DNA of 64,000 nt from NCBI RefSeq assembly GCF_025370775.1, contig NZ_JAMXEX010000004.1, positions 325,441-389,440 on the forward strand. The letters are read 5' to 3'. The notes under the pieces were generated by a model that was given only the letters and a program-made list of their open reading frames with translations, had not been told where the DNA came from and made no database searches. Origin of the DNA: Ancylothrix sp. D3o (GTDB lineage Bacteria > Cyanobacteriota > Cyanobacteriia > Cyanobacteriales > Oscillatoriaceae). Shown here in pieces: positions 28,147 to 38,323 of the stretch (the stretch's first letter is position 1; each line of letters begins with the position of its first letter). Position numbers and translations under genes: made by a program.

Positions 28147-29256
28147 TTAACGACCACCGGCTTTTTGTCCCGCAGGGGCAGCAGCAGGGGACGGCCCAAT
28201 CAAGCGACCAAGTTCTTCTGGTTTCCCAGCTTTACCCATCGCTGCTTCCCAGCTAATTTTGCCCTCGTTATATAGTTTAGCTAATGCCATTTCCATCGTC
28301 AGCATTCCCATCTTCATCCCCGTTTGGATAGCCGAATAAATTTGAGACGTTTTGCCTTCCCGAATCAAGTTAGCAATAGCCGTGTTATTCACCATAATTT
28401 CTTGAGCACAACAACGACCTCCTCCAATCTTGACCACCAAGTTTTGAGAGCAAACCCCCACCAGCGCACCGCCCAACTGAGCACGAACCTGCGGTTGTTG
28501 AATTGGCGGAAACACATCTAGCATCCGGTCAACTGTAGAAGCCGCCGAGTTGGTGTGCAAAGTTCCAAAAACCAAGTGGCCGGTTTCTGCCGCCGAGATT
28601 GCCAGACCAATCGTATCCAAATCTCGCATTTCTCCGACCAAAATAATATCTGGATCTTCCCGCAAAGCTGCTTTGAGGGCGTTAGCAAAAGTTTTCGTAT
28701 CTTCTCCTTTTTGGCGTTGGTGAATCAAGCTTTTGATATTGGGATAAACATATTCGATGGGGTCTTCCACCGTTAAAATATGTTCTGCTCGCGTCCGGTT
28801 CACCAAATCTATCAACGCCGCCATTGTCGTTGTTTTTCCAGAACCCGTCTGGCCGGTGACTAACAACATTCCCCGCGGACGTTCTGTTAATTCGCGCAGC
28901 ACCATCGGTACACCCAACGCATCCGCATTGGGAATCTTAGAAGCCAAAGCCCGCAAGCAAGCAGCCCAGCAACCGCGTTCCCGATACACATTGACCCGAA
29001 ACCGAGATAACCCTTTCACCCCATAAGCAGTATCCAGTTCCCAGTTTTGCTCCAAATCTTTGCGCTGGTTATTGTTGAGCATACTAAAGATCAGGCGTTG
29101 GCAGTCTTGAGCCTCCAAAATTTCCCCAAATTGCGGTTGGGGGGTGAGTTTACCGCTGACGCGAAAATATATAGGCGCACTGGCTTGAATGTGCATATCC
29201 GAGCCGCCTTGCTCGACCAGCGACTCCATTACGTCTTCAATCATGTAATCTGGCAT
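28147..29256 (-). CDS. pilT: type IV pilus retraction ATPase
   Basis: PilT is the hexameric ATPase that retracts pili, giving twitching motility and DNA uptake. The 369-residue protein has the Walker A TGQTGSGKTTTMAALID, the Asp box EDPIEY, Walker B DPDIILVGEMRD and the His box GHLVFGTLHTN. The length is normal. It lies between pilB (204-bp gap, with a small inverted repeat GCTCCAT/ATGGAGC at 29302-29336) and pilC (about 190 bp). Confidence 0.96.
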   Translation of the reverse strand: MPDYMIEDVMESLVEQGGSDMHIQASAPIYFRVSGKLTPQPQFGEILEAQDCQRLIFSMLNNNQRKDLEQNWELDTAYGVKGLSRFRVNVYRERGCWAACLRALASKIPNADALGVPMVLRELTERPRGMLLVTGQTGSGKTTTMAALIDLVNRTRAEHILTVEDPIEYVYPNIKSLIHQRQKGEDTKTFANALKAALREDPDIILVGEMRDLDTIGLAISAAETGHLVFGTLHTNSAASTVDRMLDVFPPIQQPQVRAQLGGALVGVCSQNLVVKIGGGRCCAQEIMVNNTAIANLIREGKTSQIYSAIQTGMKMGMLTMEMALAKLYNEGKISWEAAMGKAGKPEELGRLIGPSPAAAPAGQKAGGR

Positions 29257-29460
29257 TGCTCTATCTCCTAAATGCGAAATTTAGTTTTTATTTGAGTTAG
29301 CGCTCCATCAAAAATCCGTCAAAGAAATAATGGAGCAGTGGGATGGCATTTTGGGTTTCACTTAGGTTGCCCAAAAATTTTGATTTTCATAAACTCGAAC
29401 TTCTCGGAGTGCTTAAGTCCACAGAGGCACACAAATCAACCGATCTGTGTGCGTTGTCGT

Positions 29461-31470
29461 TTAGTCTTTGAAGCGCGGAGTCATACAGTAAGGGCAATCT
29501 AGCCATTCTTGTTGCAAACCGGCAGAGCAGCACTTACAAGTTAACCCCACTTTTCGTTTTGCCTTCAATTCAGCCTCCAACCCTGAATCTGTAAACGTCA
29601 CCCGTTCGACTTCTTCAAAGGTTGTATAGCCTTGGCGGACAAGGTTTAAGCTATAGGCCAGCAGTGTCACCATCCCTTCCTCAACCGCCTTTTCCTTAAT
29701 TTGCTCGGTTGGAGCACGTTGGGAAATCAAGGTAGCCAGGGCTTCGGTATTTTTTAGCACTTCATATACCCCAACCCGTCCTTTATAGCCGGTGCCGCTA
29801 CACTTCGGGCATAAAGTTCCCGCCTCCTTGCCAGCGGCTCGTTCTGCCGGTGCCACAAAGTTTGCCTTATAAAACGTCTCTTCCGTTTCCCGCGAAGCTG
29901 TCAAGCCATACCGAGCCAACTCATCAGAAGTAGGTGTATAAGGCACCCGGCACTCTCCGCAAACCCGCCGCATCAAGCGCTGGGCCAGCACCCCAATCAA
30001 CGACCCACCCACCATGAAAGGTTCAATCCCCATTTCATCCAAACGAGCAATCGCACCGGCTGCGTCGTTGGTGTGCAGGGTTGTTAACACTAAGTGGCCG
30101 GTCAAGGCTGCTTCAATAGCCGTTTTTGCCGTTTCGTGGTCGCGGGTTTCTCCCACCAAAATCACGTCAGGGTCTTGCCGCATAAACGCCCGCAGCAAGT
30201 TAGTAAAGTCCAGTCCCTTCGCCCGAATCACCTGGCACTGCGTAATCCCTTCCAAGGCATACTCAATCGGATCTTCAGCGGTACTAATATTTACCCCCGG
30301 ATCGTTGCGTTCTGCCAAAACAGAATACAGCGAAGTCGATTTCCCTGAGCCGGTTGGCCCTGTAACCAAAATCAACCCAAAAGGCCGCGAAGCCATATCC
30401 CGCACTTTGGCGAGGGCTTCTTGGTCAGTAATCAACTTATCCAAACCAAGCTGGGTAGAAGAGTTATCCAAAATCCGCATACAGATTTTTTCACCGTAGC
30501 GGCTGGGCAAACAGTTTACCCGAAAGTCCACTGTCCGTCCTTGGAAAATCCGCCGAATCCTTCCGTCTTGAGCGTTCCGGCGTTCGGCAATATCTAAATC
30601 TGCCAAAATTTTGAAACGCGAAATCAGCGGGTTAATAATTTTTTTCGGCATTCGCGTGACTTCGTGCAATACTCCATCTTTCCGCATCCGAATTCGCAGA
30701 TATTCTTCTTGCGGTTCGATGTGAATGTCGGATACTCCATCGGTTAAAGCACGAGCAAGTATTTGGTTAACGGCCTTGACAATTGGCGGGGATTCTGCTT
30801 CTCCCAACGCTTTGTTTAAGTCCATGCCGTCCACATCCGACACTTCGGCTTCGCCCATTTCGGCATCGTCAAAAGCATCGGAGTTGATGTCTAAGTCGAG
30901 GGCTTGTTTTTTGCCTGGGGCTTGTTGTTTAACTTGTTCATCCAAGTATTGTGAGATAAATTGCTGGTAGTCATCCTGGGCGATCACCCGCCGCTGCCAA
31001 GATAGACTTTGAGGCCGCAAAATTCGGTTTAAATCGTCTTGGGCATCCAGTTTATCTGGGTTAACCATTGCCACCAAAACTGAGTTATTTGCCTCATCTT
31101 TTGAGAGGGGAATTAATTGGTGACGTCGGCAGATATCTTCTTTAATTAATGTTTCGATTAGTTGACCAATTTGCTCTGGCGCTATTTGAGCTATTTCTGG
31201 GTCAAAGGCTTCGACTCCATAAAGTAGTTTTAATTCAAATAGCTGTAATTTTTTGTACTGGCGTAGTAATTCTGGGGGAATTTCTTTGCCGGTGATTTCT
31301 TCGAGAACTTTTAGCAGCGATTTGCCTTCTTCCCGGCTTTTGTTGAGGGCTTGCTGTAGCTGTGTGCTGTCAGCATAGCCTGCTTGAATGACTTTGTTGC
31401 CGAAAGGAGAAAATTTACTCTGAATACTTACGAGTGCAGTCGTCCGCTTTGTTGTTGAATAGTTAGTCAT
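29461..31470 (-). CDS. pilB: type IV pilus extension ATPase
   Basis: PilB powers pilus extension. The 669-residue GspE/PilB protein has an N-terminal MshEN-type region, then Walker A GPTGSGKSTSLYS, EDPIEYALEG, Walker B DPDVILVGETRD and GHLVLTTLHTND. A tetracysteine zinc motif is split between VCGECRVP and CPKCSGTGYKGR. A second CxxC pair set (CKCCSAG...CPYC) at the extreme C-terminus is a cyanobacterial feature. It is the first gene of the pilB-pilT-pilC set; its promoter lies in the 720-bp gap shared with grpE. Confidence 0.96.
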   Translation of the reverse strand: MTNYSTTKRTTALVSIQSKFSPFGNKVIQAGYADSTQLQQALNKSREEGKSLLKVLEEITGKEIPPELLRQYKKLQLFELKLLYGVEAFDPEIAQIAPEQIGQLIETLIKEDICRRHQLIPLSKDEANNSVLVAMVNPDKLDAQDDLNRILRPQSLSWQRRVIAQDDYQQFISQYLDEQVKQQAPGKKQALDLDINSDAFDDAEMGEAEVSDVDGMDLNKALGEAESPPIVKAVNQILARALTDGVSDIHIEPQEEYLRIRMRKDGVLHEVTRMPKKIINPLISRFKILADLDIAERRNAQDGRIRRIFQGRTVDFRVNCLPSRYGEKICMRILDNSSTQLGLDKLITDQEALAKVRDMASRPFGLILVTGPTGSGKSTSLYSVLAERNDPGVNISTAEDPIEYALEGITQCQVIRAKGLDFTNLLRAFMRQDPDVILVGETRDHETAKTAIEAALTGHLVLTTLHTNDAAGAIARLDEMGIEPFMVGGSLIGVLAQRLMRRVCGECRVPYTPTSDELARYGLTASRETEETFYKANFVAPAERAAGKEAGTLCPKCSGTGYKGRVGVYEVLKNTEALATLISQRAPTEQIKEKAVEEGMVTLLAYSLNLVRQGYTTFEEVERVTFTDSGLEAELKAKRKVGLTCKCCSAGLQQEWLDCPYCMTPRFKD

Positions 31471-32190
31471 AGCTGTTTAACTCGATCTCCTTGTCCGTTG
31501 TTGAGAAAAACCACGCCCCGCCTGCTTGTATGATTATTCTAGGCAGCAGACCGCATTCTAGTTATTTTTTTTACAAATCTTGTTTGTGCTAGAGATTTTT
31601 GGGACAATCTCCACAAACTACCATCCCTCTTTGTTTTGGCAACGCTTTGGGTGATGTTCTGTTGGATGCTGACTTGTTGGCCGGCACTCAACAAGCCTAT
31701 AGGCTCTTAGTATTCCCTGCGCCGACCACCAACTATGAAGCCGGCTAAAGTGTTTTTTTACTATCTTGCTATAGTCCTGTTGGGAAAATTATTATAAGTA
31801 CCTCCTATAGCTATTTATGTGATAGGTGGAGCCGCGCTTCAGATAAGACTGAGACTATCTACCTTAGTCTAACTGTGTTAATAGGGTTTGAGTAGTCTTT
31901 AACTGGTTATGACGCCACAATTGTCCTAGCTATGCTGCTGACTTTAACATAGCCTTGCTTGAGCGTGTGTTAAGGGGCAATACTCCACACCCAAGCCAAC
32001 CACCCAAAAGCCCTGAAAAACAAAGGCAAGCAGTCGCCAATTCCAGCGCTGTTGTCGGTTGATTACACAGTTTAGGGACGGGAACCTTCAAGGGGGGAGA
32101 GTGCCATTAGAAGTCAGAGGATGTCAAAATGGTTAACTGTCATAGATTGTAGCCAACAGACGCAATTCTTTAGCGTGGGATTGACCGATA
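31471..32190. other. 720-bp divergent intergenic region pilB/grpE
   Basis: No gene is supported. It must carry promoters for pilB (minus) and grpE (plus). An imperfect hairpin CCTCCTAT...ATAGGTGG lies near 31802-31835. I saw no CIRCE element (the HrcA operator) before grpE. A long untranslated leader or a small RNA could sit here, but nothing identifies one. Confidence 0.4.
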
Positions 32191-32946
32191 ATGATCGACT
32201 TTGAAACCTCAAACAATAACCCCCAAAGCCCCGAAGACGCGGCAGAGGGCTCTCAAACAACGACCAACCAGACTAACCCACCAGCCCCGGACGAACAACC
32301 TGATGTCGATTTAGCCGATATCGGTTCACCGGACTTGGAAGCCTATGCTCAAGCAATGGCCGGCTCCTACAGTGGAACGCAGAGTGATTCTCAACAAGCA
32401 GCCTTAGCAATCGCTCAAGCCGAAATCGAAACGAAAACACGAGAAAATGAACAGCTAAAAGCGCAATTGGAAGACGTCAAGAATCAGTACGCACGGCTGG
32501 CGGCAGATTTTGACAACTTCCGCAAGCGTACCCAAAAAGAAAAAGAAGACCAAGAAATTCAAATCAAATGTTCCACCCTCAAGGAACTTTTGCCGGTGGT
32601 CGATAACTTTGAGCGGGCCAGGTCAGTGATCAAACCGCAAACAGACAGTGAAATGAATATTCACAAAAGTTATCAAAGCGTGTACAAGCTTTTGGTGGAC
32701 TGTCTCAAACGCACTGGAGTATCGCCTATGCGTCCTGAAGGTCAACCTTTTGACCCCAACTTCCACGAAGCCGTCATGCGGGAAACTACCGACCAGCAGC
32801 CGGAAGGCACTGTTATTGAAGAACTCGTGCGAGGCTATGTGCTGGGCGAAAAAGTTTTGCGTCATTCGATGGTAAAAGTTGCGGCGGCTCCCGAACCTGC
32901 CACCCCAACCGACCAAGGCGAAGCGCAAGAAGGCAGCAATACCTAA
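32191..32946 (+). CDS. grpE: nucleotide exchange factor GrpE
   Basis: GrpE releases ADP from DnaK. The 251-residue protein has a disordered acidic N-terminus (about 75 residues), a long coiled coil (TKTRENEQLKAQLEDVKNQY) and the conserved core ADFDNFRKRTQKE...LLPVVDNFERA, ending in the beta domain with HEAVMRE...GYVLGEKVLRHSMVKVA. The start is chosen at MIDFETSNNN. It is first in grpE-dnaK-dnaJ, the usual cyanobacterial dnaK2 cluster. Confidence 0.96.
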   Translation: MIDFETSNNNPQSPEDAAEGSQTTTNQTNPPAPDEQPDVDLADIGSPDLEAYAQAMAGSYSGTQSDSQQAALAIAQAEIETKTRENEQLKAQLEDVKNQYARLAADFDNFRKRTQKEKEDQEIQIKCSTLKELLPVVDNFERARSVIKPQTDSEMNIHKSYQSVYKLLVDCLKRTGVSPMRPEGQPFDPNFHEAVMRETTDQQPEGTVIEELVRGYVLGEKVLRHSMVKVAAAPEPATPTDQGEAQEGSNT

Positions 32947-33076
32947 AGCTCACCTCCGGGGTCATCAACAAATCATTAAAATTTGACCCCGAAGTGATCG
33001 CAAATCCGTAAAAATGCGGAATACTGCCATAGAATCAATACTAAAAACATTTTGAGGGATTTATCCCCAAGGCATT

Positions 33077-34927
33077 ATGGGTAAAGTCATTGGCATCGAC
33101 CTGGGAACAACAAATAGTTGTGTTGCCGTGCTAGAAGGCGGTCAACCTATCGTTATTCCAAATTCTGAAGGCGGTCGGACAACTCCGAGCATCGTTGGAT
33201 TTGGCAAAGGAGAGGAACGCTTGATTGGCCAGTTAGCTAAACGGCAGGCCGTGACTAATGCCGAAAATACTGTGTTTAGTATTAAACGTTTTATCGGTCG
33301 GCGCTGGGATGATACGCAAGAAGAGCGCTCTCGTGTTCCCTACACTTGTGTGGCTGGTCGTGATAATACGGTTGATGTCCAAATTCGCAACCGCAACTAT
33401 ACGCCGCAAGAAATTTCAGCGATGATTCTGCAAAAACTTAAGCAGGATGCAGAAAATTATCTCGGCGATACTGTCCAGCAAGCGGTGATTACTGTACCGG
33501 CCTATTTTACTGATGCTCAACGTCAAGCAACTAAGGATGCCGGTACTATTGCAGGTCTTGAAGTTCTCCGTATTATCAATGAACCTACCGCCGCTGCTCT
33601 CTCCTATGGTCTTGATAAACAACACGAAGACCACACGGTTTTGGTTTTTGACCTCGGCGGCGGTACTTTTGATGTCTCGGTTCTTCAACTCGGTGATGGG
33701 GTTTTTGAAGTTAAAGCTACTGCCGGTAATAATCACCTCGGCGGTGATGACTTTGACACTTGCTTAGCCTACTGGATGATGCAGCAGTTTTACGAGACTG
33801 AAGGCATTAACCTGGAAGAAGATAAAATGGCCCTCCAACGCATCCGCGAAGCCGCAGAAAAGGCGAAAATTGAATTGTCTACAATGACGGCTACCAGTAT
33901 TAATTTGCCTTTCATTACCGCTGATGAAACCGGCCCTAAACATCTGGAAATGGAACTCAGCCGCGCCAACTTTGAAGAACTCGTGAAACCTTTGGTAGAC
34001 TGGACAATGGAGCCAGTTACTCAAGCTATTAAGGATGCCGGTTTGACTGTTGATGATATCGACCGCATTCTTTTAGTAGGCGGCTCGACTCGCATCCCTG
34101 CTGTTCAAACGGCTATTAGTAAATTTTTTAATGGCAAAACTCCCGACCGTTCCGTTAACCCGGATGAAGCAGTGGCTCTTGGTGCCGCTATTCAAGCCGG
34201 TGTTCTCGGTGGCGAAGTTCAAGATTTATTGTTATTAGATGTTACTCCGCTTTCTTTGGGCATTGAAACTTTAGGAGAGGTTTTTACTAAAGTTATTGAA
34301 AGAAACACTACTATCCCTAGCAGTAAGTCGCAAATGTTTTCTACTGCTGTCGATGGTCAAAGATCGGTGGAAATTCACGTCCTCCAAGGTGAGCGGGCAA
34401 TGGCAAAAGATAATAAAAGTTTGGGCAAATTCTTGCTCACCGGCCTGCCTCCAGCCCCACGCGGTATCCCCCAAATCGAGGTTTCTTTTGAAATAGATGC
34501 AAATGGTATTCTGCAAGTCTCTGCCACAGATAAAGGCACGGGACGAGCGCAAACAATCCAAATTACTAATACCGGCGGACTCAGTGAAAGTGAAGTGGAA
34601 AAAATGCGCCAAGAAGCGGAAATGTATGGAGAAATTGACCGCCGCCGCAAAGAAATTGCCGACATGAAAAACCAAGCAGATAGCTTGTTCTACAACTATC
34701 AAGCAACTCTCCAAGAAAATGCTGATCTGATCACAGAGGAAACTAAAGCTGAATTGGCACAAAAAGCAGAGTATCTGCGAATTGCTCTGGCAAATGATGA
34801 AATTAGCGTTGAAGAAATGAAAAAATGTATTGATGAGTTTCAAGTGTCGCTATTTTCTATCGGCACTGCTGTCTATCAAGGCACCGGCAGCCGCACTGCC
34901 ACTGCTGCAACTCCTACCATCCCTTAA
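33077..34927 (+). CDS. dnaK: Hsp70 chaperone DnaK
   Basis: A 616-residue Hsp70 with the ATPase signatures [27 protein letters not shown] and [13 protein letters not shown], the interdomain linker [17 protein letters not shown] and the substrate-binding domain. The lid ends in a short Ala/Thr-rich tail without the EEVD-like or acidic end of E. coli DnaK. Its place between grpE and dnaJ points to the DnaK2 paralogue, the main stress-responsive copy in cyanobacteria; that assignment is inferred from context. Confidence 0.97.
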   Translation: MGKVIGIDLGTTNSCVAVLEGGQPIVIPNSEGGRTTPSIVGFGKGEERLIGQLAKRQAVTNAENTVFSIKRFIGRRWDDTQEERSRVPYTCVAGRDNTVDVQIRNRNYTPQEISAMILQKLKQDAENYLGDTVQQAVITVPAYFTDAQRQATKDAGTIAGLEVLRIINEPTAAALSYGLDKQHEDHTVLVFDLGGGTFDVSVLQLGDGVFEVKATAGNNHLGGDDFDTCLAYWMMQQFYETEGINLEEDKMALQRIREAAEKAKIELSTMTATSINLPFITADETGPKHLEMELSRANFEELVKPLVDWTMEPVTQAIKDAGLTVDDIDRILLVGGSTRIPAVQTAISKFFNGKTPDRSVNPDEAVALGAAIQAGVLGGEVQDLLLLDVTPLSLGIETLGEVFTKVIERNTTIPSSKSQMFSTAVDGQRSVEIHVLQGERAMAKDNKSLGKFLLTGLPPAPRGIPQIEVSFEIDANGILQVSATDKGTGRAQTIQITNTGGLSESEVEKMRQEAEMYGEIDRRRKEIADMKNQADSLFYNYQATLQENADLITEETKAELAQKAEYLRIALANDEISVEEMKKCIDEFQVSLFSIGTAVYQGTGSRTATAATPTIP

Positions 34928-35176
34928 CCCAACAACGAGCAGCACTTTAAAAGTCAATAGGGGCGAGTTTTTTGTCAGTAGGGATTACCGAAACCTGATC
35001 AGACGGAAACCCGCCCTTAAACATCTTAGAGACGAAGGTCGCAAGGCCGTTGCGCTTATAGTACATTAAGAAAAGAATAAACAAAGTGCGGTTCTGTTTG
35101 ACACCACAAACCAGACTCGCGCTTTTCAAGACAGAATTTGCCTAGTTTTTGTTATTAATACCCCAAAGAGCGCTCT

Positions 35177-36301
35177 ATGGCCCGCGATTACTATGAAATT
35201 CTTGGTGTCAACCGCGAAGCAGACAAAGAAGAAATTAAAAGAGCCTACCGGCGCCTAGCCCGTAAATATCACCCCGATGTCAACAAAGAAGAAGGGGCTG
35301 AAGATAAGTTTAAAGAAATTAACCGCGCCTACGAAGTTCTTAGCGAACCAGAAATGCGTTCTCGCTACGACCGTTATGGCGAAGCGGGCGTCTCTAATGG
35401 AGCGGCGGCGGCGGGCTATTCTGATTTTACTGAGGGCTTTGCTGATATTTTTGAAAGCTTCTTTAATGGCTTCGCCGGTGGGCCGGGCGGTGTGGGACAG
35501 CAACAACGCCGTCGCAGTGGGCCGGCGCGTGGCGATGACCTCCGCCTAGACCTCCGTCTCGACTTCCGCGAAGCTGTTTTTGGCGGCGAAAAGGAAATTC
35601 GCATTTCTCATTTGGAAAGTTGCGAGGCTTGCACCGGCACCGGCGCCAAACCTGGTACTCGTCCCCGCACTTGTCCGACTTGCACCGGCAGTGGTCAAGT
35701 CCGCCGCGCTACTCGCACCCCCTTCGGCAGTTTTACTCAAGTCTCTGTCTGCCCTACCTGTAATGGTAGTGGTCAAGTAATTGAGGATAAATGCGAGTCT
35801 TGTAATGGTCGCGGTCAAAAACAAGAAACTAAAAAGCTGAAAATTACTGTCCCTGCCGGTGTTGATAGTGGGACTCGTCTACGGGTGTCTGGTGAAGGTG
35901 ATGCCGGTGGGCGTGGTGGCCCAGCAGGCGACCTCTATGTTTACTTGTTTGTTAATGAGGATAGCGAATTTAAACGCGAGGGAATTAATATTCTCTCGGA
36001 GGTAAAAATTAGCTATTTGCAAGCGATTCTCGGTTGCCGCATTGATGTCAATACGGTAGATGGGCCTTCAGAATTGACGATTCCTCCGGGTACTCAACCC
36101 CATACAGTTTTAACTCTCGAAAGCAAAGGCGTTCCCCGTTTGGGCAACCCGGCTAGTCGCGGCGACCACTTAATTACGGTTTTGATTGATATTCCAACTC
36201 GCCTCAGCAGTGAAGAGCGGAGTTTGTTGGAACAATTGGCTAAACTTAAGGGTTTGAATACTGGTAAGGGAGGTCAAGGTTTGTTTGGGATGTTTAAGTG
36301 A
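35177..36301 (+). CDS. dnaJ: type I co-chaperone DnaJ
   Basis: A 374-residue DnaJ that stimulates the DnaK ATPase and binds unfolded clients. It has the J domain with HPD in [14 protein letters not shown], a Gly/Phe-rich region ([12 protein letters not shown]), and four zinc-binding CxxCxGxG units ([32 protein letters not shown]). The C-terminal client-binding domain follows. All type I parts are present. It is followed by tusA and rsgA. Confidence 0.97.
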   Translation: MARDYYEILGVNREADKEEIKRAYRRLARKYHPDVNKEEGAEDKFKEINRAYEVLSEPEMRSRYDRYGEAGVSNGAAAAGYSDFTEGFADIFESFFNGFAGGPGGVGQQQRRRSGPARGDDLRLDLRLDFREAVFGGEKEIRISHLESCEACTGTGAKPGTRPRTCPTCTGSGQVRRATRTPFGSFTQVSVCPTCNGSGQVIEDKCESCNGRGQKQETKKLKITVPAGVDSGTRLRVSGEGDAGGRGGPAGDLYVYLFVNEDSEFKREGINILSEVKISYLQAILGCRIDVNTVDGPSELTIPPGTQPHTVLTLESKGVPRLGNPASRGDHLITVLIDIPTRLSSEERSLLEQLAKLKGLNTGKGGQGLFGMFK

Positions 36302-36345
36302 TTGGAGCCGGCGGAATGCAAAGGCAAGGAGAAATTGTTTTTAAT

Positions 36346-36425
36346 GACAAAAGAATATAATTGTCATTTGTCCTTGGTCAATTGTAAATTGTCTACACTA
36401 AAAAACCGGCCAATGACCAATGACG
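36346..36425. repeat. degenerate heptamer repeats between dnaJ and tusA
   Basis: Fragments such as TTTGTCC, TTGGTCA, ATTGTAA and CCAATGACCAATGAC share the heptamer words of the arrays at 15547, 16929 and 53638, interrupted by unrelated bases. This appears to be a decayed STRR array. Confidence 0.6.
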
Positions 36426-36495
36426 AAAAAATTTCATCACCCTTGCCTAAAGCGAAAGAAACTTTAAACTCTAATCTCTAAACTTTGAAATTCTT

Positions 36496-36750
36496 ATGGC
36501 TCAAATCTCAGCTACACCAGATATTCAGTTAGACTTGCGGGGGACTCCTTGCCCCCTCAATTTTGTACGGACAAAACTGCAACTTGATAAAATGGCTGCC
36601 GGTCAAGTTTTGGAAGTGTGGCTTGATGGCGGAGAACCAATTGAACAAGTGCCCGAAAGTTTGGCAATGGAAGGATACGCTATTAGTGAAATTGAAGAGC
36701 GTACCGGCTTTTTTGCGCTAAAAGTTCAAAAGCCACAGCCTTCTGCATGA
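36496..36750 (+). CDS. tusA: TusA-family sulfurtransferase
   Basis: An 84-residue TusA/SirA-like protein. The sulfur-carrier Cys lies in LRGTPCPLNFVRTKL, with the family CPxP-like motif here reading CPLN. Such proteins pass persulfide sulfur to tRNA thiolation or cofactor synthesis. Its stop overlaps the rsgA start (ATGA), so the two are translationally coupled; the dnaJ-tusA-rsgA order is common in cyanobacteria. Confidence 0.9.
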   Translation: MAQISATPDIQLDLRGTPCPLNFVRTKLQLDKMAAGQVLEVWLDGGEPIEQVPESLAMEGYAISEIEERTGFFALKVQKPQPSA

Positions 36751-37817
36751 GTTTGGCTCCTACCGGCACGGTTGTGGCACAGCAAGCCAATTATTACCGC
36801 GTCCAGCTTGACGCAGCGCAATCTCTGCCTTTAACGATCCTGCTTTGTACCCGCAGAGCCAGACTCAAAAAAATTGGTCAGCAAGTTATGGTAGGAGATC
36901 GGGTAGTTGTAGAAGAACCCGACTGGGAAGGTGGACGAGGTGCGATAGCAGAAGTTTTACCTCGACAAAGCGAACTTGAACGGCCTGCTGTTGCCAATGC
37001 TAATCAAATTTTGCTGGTTTTTTCTTTAGCTGAACCGGAACTAGACGCCCACCAACTGAGCCGGTTTTTAGTAAAAGCTGAATCCACCGGCATTGAGCCT
37101 TGTGTTTGTTTAAATAAATCGGATTTAATTAGCTCTCAAGAACTCGTAGAAGTACGAGAGAATTTGCTTGATTGGGGGTATGAGCCGATTTTTGTGAGCG
37201 TGAAACAACAAACCGGCCTCGATCAATTATCTGAACAATTGGCCGGTCAAATTACAATTGTTTGCGGCCCTTCTGGAGTAGGTAAATCTAGTATTATTAA
37301 TTATTTAATTCCTGGTGTTAAGCAGCGAGTTGGTGAGGTTTCTGGAAAACTTAATAGGGGCCGGCATACAACGCGCCACGTTGAGTTGTTTGAATTGCCT
37401 CTTGGTGGTTTACTTGCCGATACTCCGGGGTTTAATCAGCCAGATTTGACTTGTACTCAGTCGGAATTAGCCGGTTTTTTTCCGGAAGCACGCCAGCGAT
37501 TAAGTGAGGCTAGTTGTCAGTTTAGCGATTGTTTGCACCGAGATGAGCCGAATTGTGCGGTGCGGGGAGACTGGGAACGCTACGAAGATTATCTGGAATT
37601 TCTCGAAGAAGTGACTGATTGGCAACAAGCGCTACAACATCAAGGCGATGCGGAATCTACGCTCAAAATTAAAAGTAAACTGAAAGGTTCTCAAGAGTAC
37701 GAACCAAAACTCAACACAAAAAAATATCGCCGTACTTCTCGCCGCAGCCAAATCCAAAAATTACAAGATATTTCTCAGACTGATGAGTGGGAGGAAAACG
37801 AAGAAGATTTAGATTAG
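36747..37817 (+). CDS. rsgA: ribosome small subunit-dependent GTPase A
   Basis: RsgA is a circularly permuted GTPase that checks late 30S maturation. The 356-residue protein has an N-terminal OB fold. G4 (LNKSDL) comes before G1 (GPSGVGKSSIIN), the permuted order, and DTPG is G3. The C-terminal zinc motif is CQFSDCLHRDEPNCAV, with Cys and His ligands. The C-terminus is long and basic/acidic (KKYRRTSRRSQ, then EEDLD). Confidence 0.96.
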   Translation: MSLAPTGTVVAQQANYYRVQLDAAQSLPLTILLCTRRARLKKIGQQVMVGDRVVVEEPDWEGGRGAIAEVLPRQSELERPAVANANQILLVFSLAEPELDAHQLSRFLVKAESTGIEPCVCLNKSDLISSQELVEVRENLLDWGYEPIFVSVKQQTGLDQLSEQLAGQITIVCGPSGVGKSSIINYLIPGVKQRVGEVSGKLNRGRHTTRHVELFELPLGGLLADTPGFNQPDLTCTQSELAGFFPEARQRLSEASCQFSDCLHRDEPNCAVRGDWERYEDYLEFLEEVTDWQQALQHQGDAESTLKIKSKLKGSQEYEPKLNTKKYRRTSRRSQIQKLQDISQTDEWEENEEDLD

Positions 37818-38323
37818 TTGATTTCCCAGGTCTTAATTCTTGGTGTCTACAGCCTGCCGGTCTTTTCTTTTGTTTGTAAGATAGTTCTTCCTTATCGATT
37901 TTAGCATAGCATGGCTGGGGGATGGATGTCAAGTCCTTTCCTCTTTATTCGGGGCCGGTTTAAACAATTTAATTGTTTCTTTTTTTGCTTTGCTCAGTTC
38001 ATTGAGGGGAATTTTTTATTATCCTAAGATTTAAATTTTTGTAAATAGTAGTTATCTCTTGAAAATTAGACTTTTTCCTCAAAGAGCCGACAATTTCGAC
38101 CTTTTTGCCAAAAATCCAGAGATTTAAGATATTTTTTTTGTTGTCATCTTCCTAAAGACTGAAATATAATATATTATAGAGGCAGAAAAACCAGGCAGTA
38201 TTCAGCAAATTTAAAAGATTGGGTCTTATATTTAAGGGATTTTGAGGTGTGACTTTGGCTTAGTGCTGCTTTAGCCCTGCATTTAAACTGCTCAGAATCT
38301 TAAATTTTAAGATTCCAAAAGTT
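37818..38323. other. intergenic region between rsgA and the RTX/FG-GAP gene
   Basis: This is about 500 bp of AT-rich sequence. No gene or repeat family stands out. It should contain the promoter of the large surface-protein gene; a run of AT-rich words near 38160-38185 (ATATAATATATTATAG) could hold the -10 but no matching -35 is obvious. Confidence 0.4.

Noticed and set aside
32100-33076. CIRCE or other heat-shock operator before grpE or dnaK
   Set aside because: I looked for the TTAGCACTC/GAGTGCTAA inverted repeat and did not find it.
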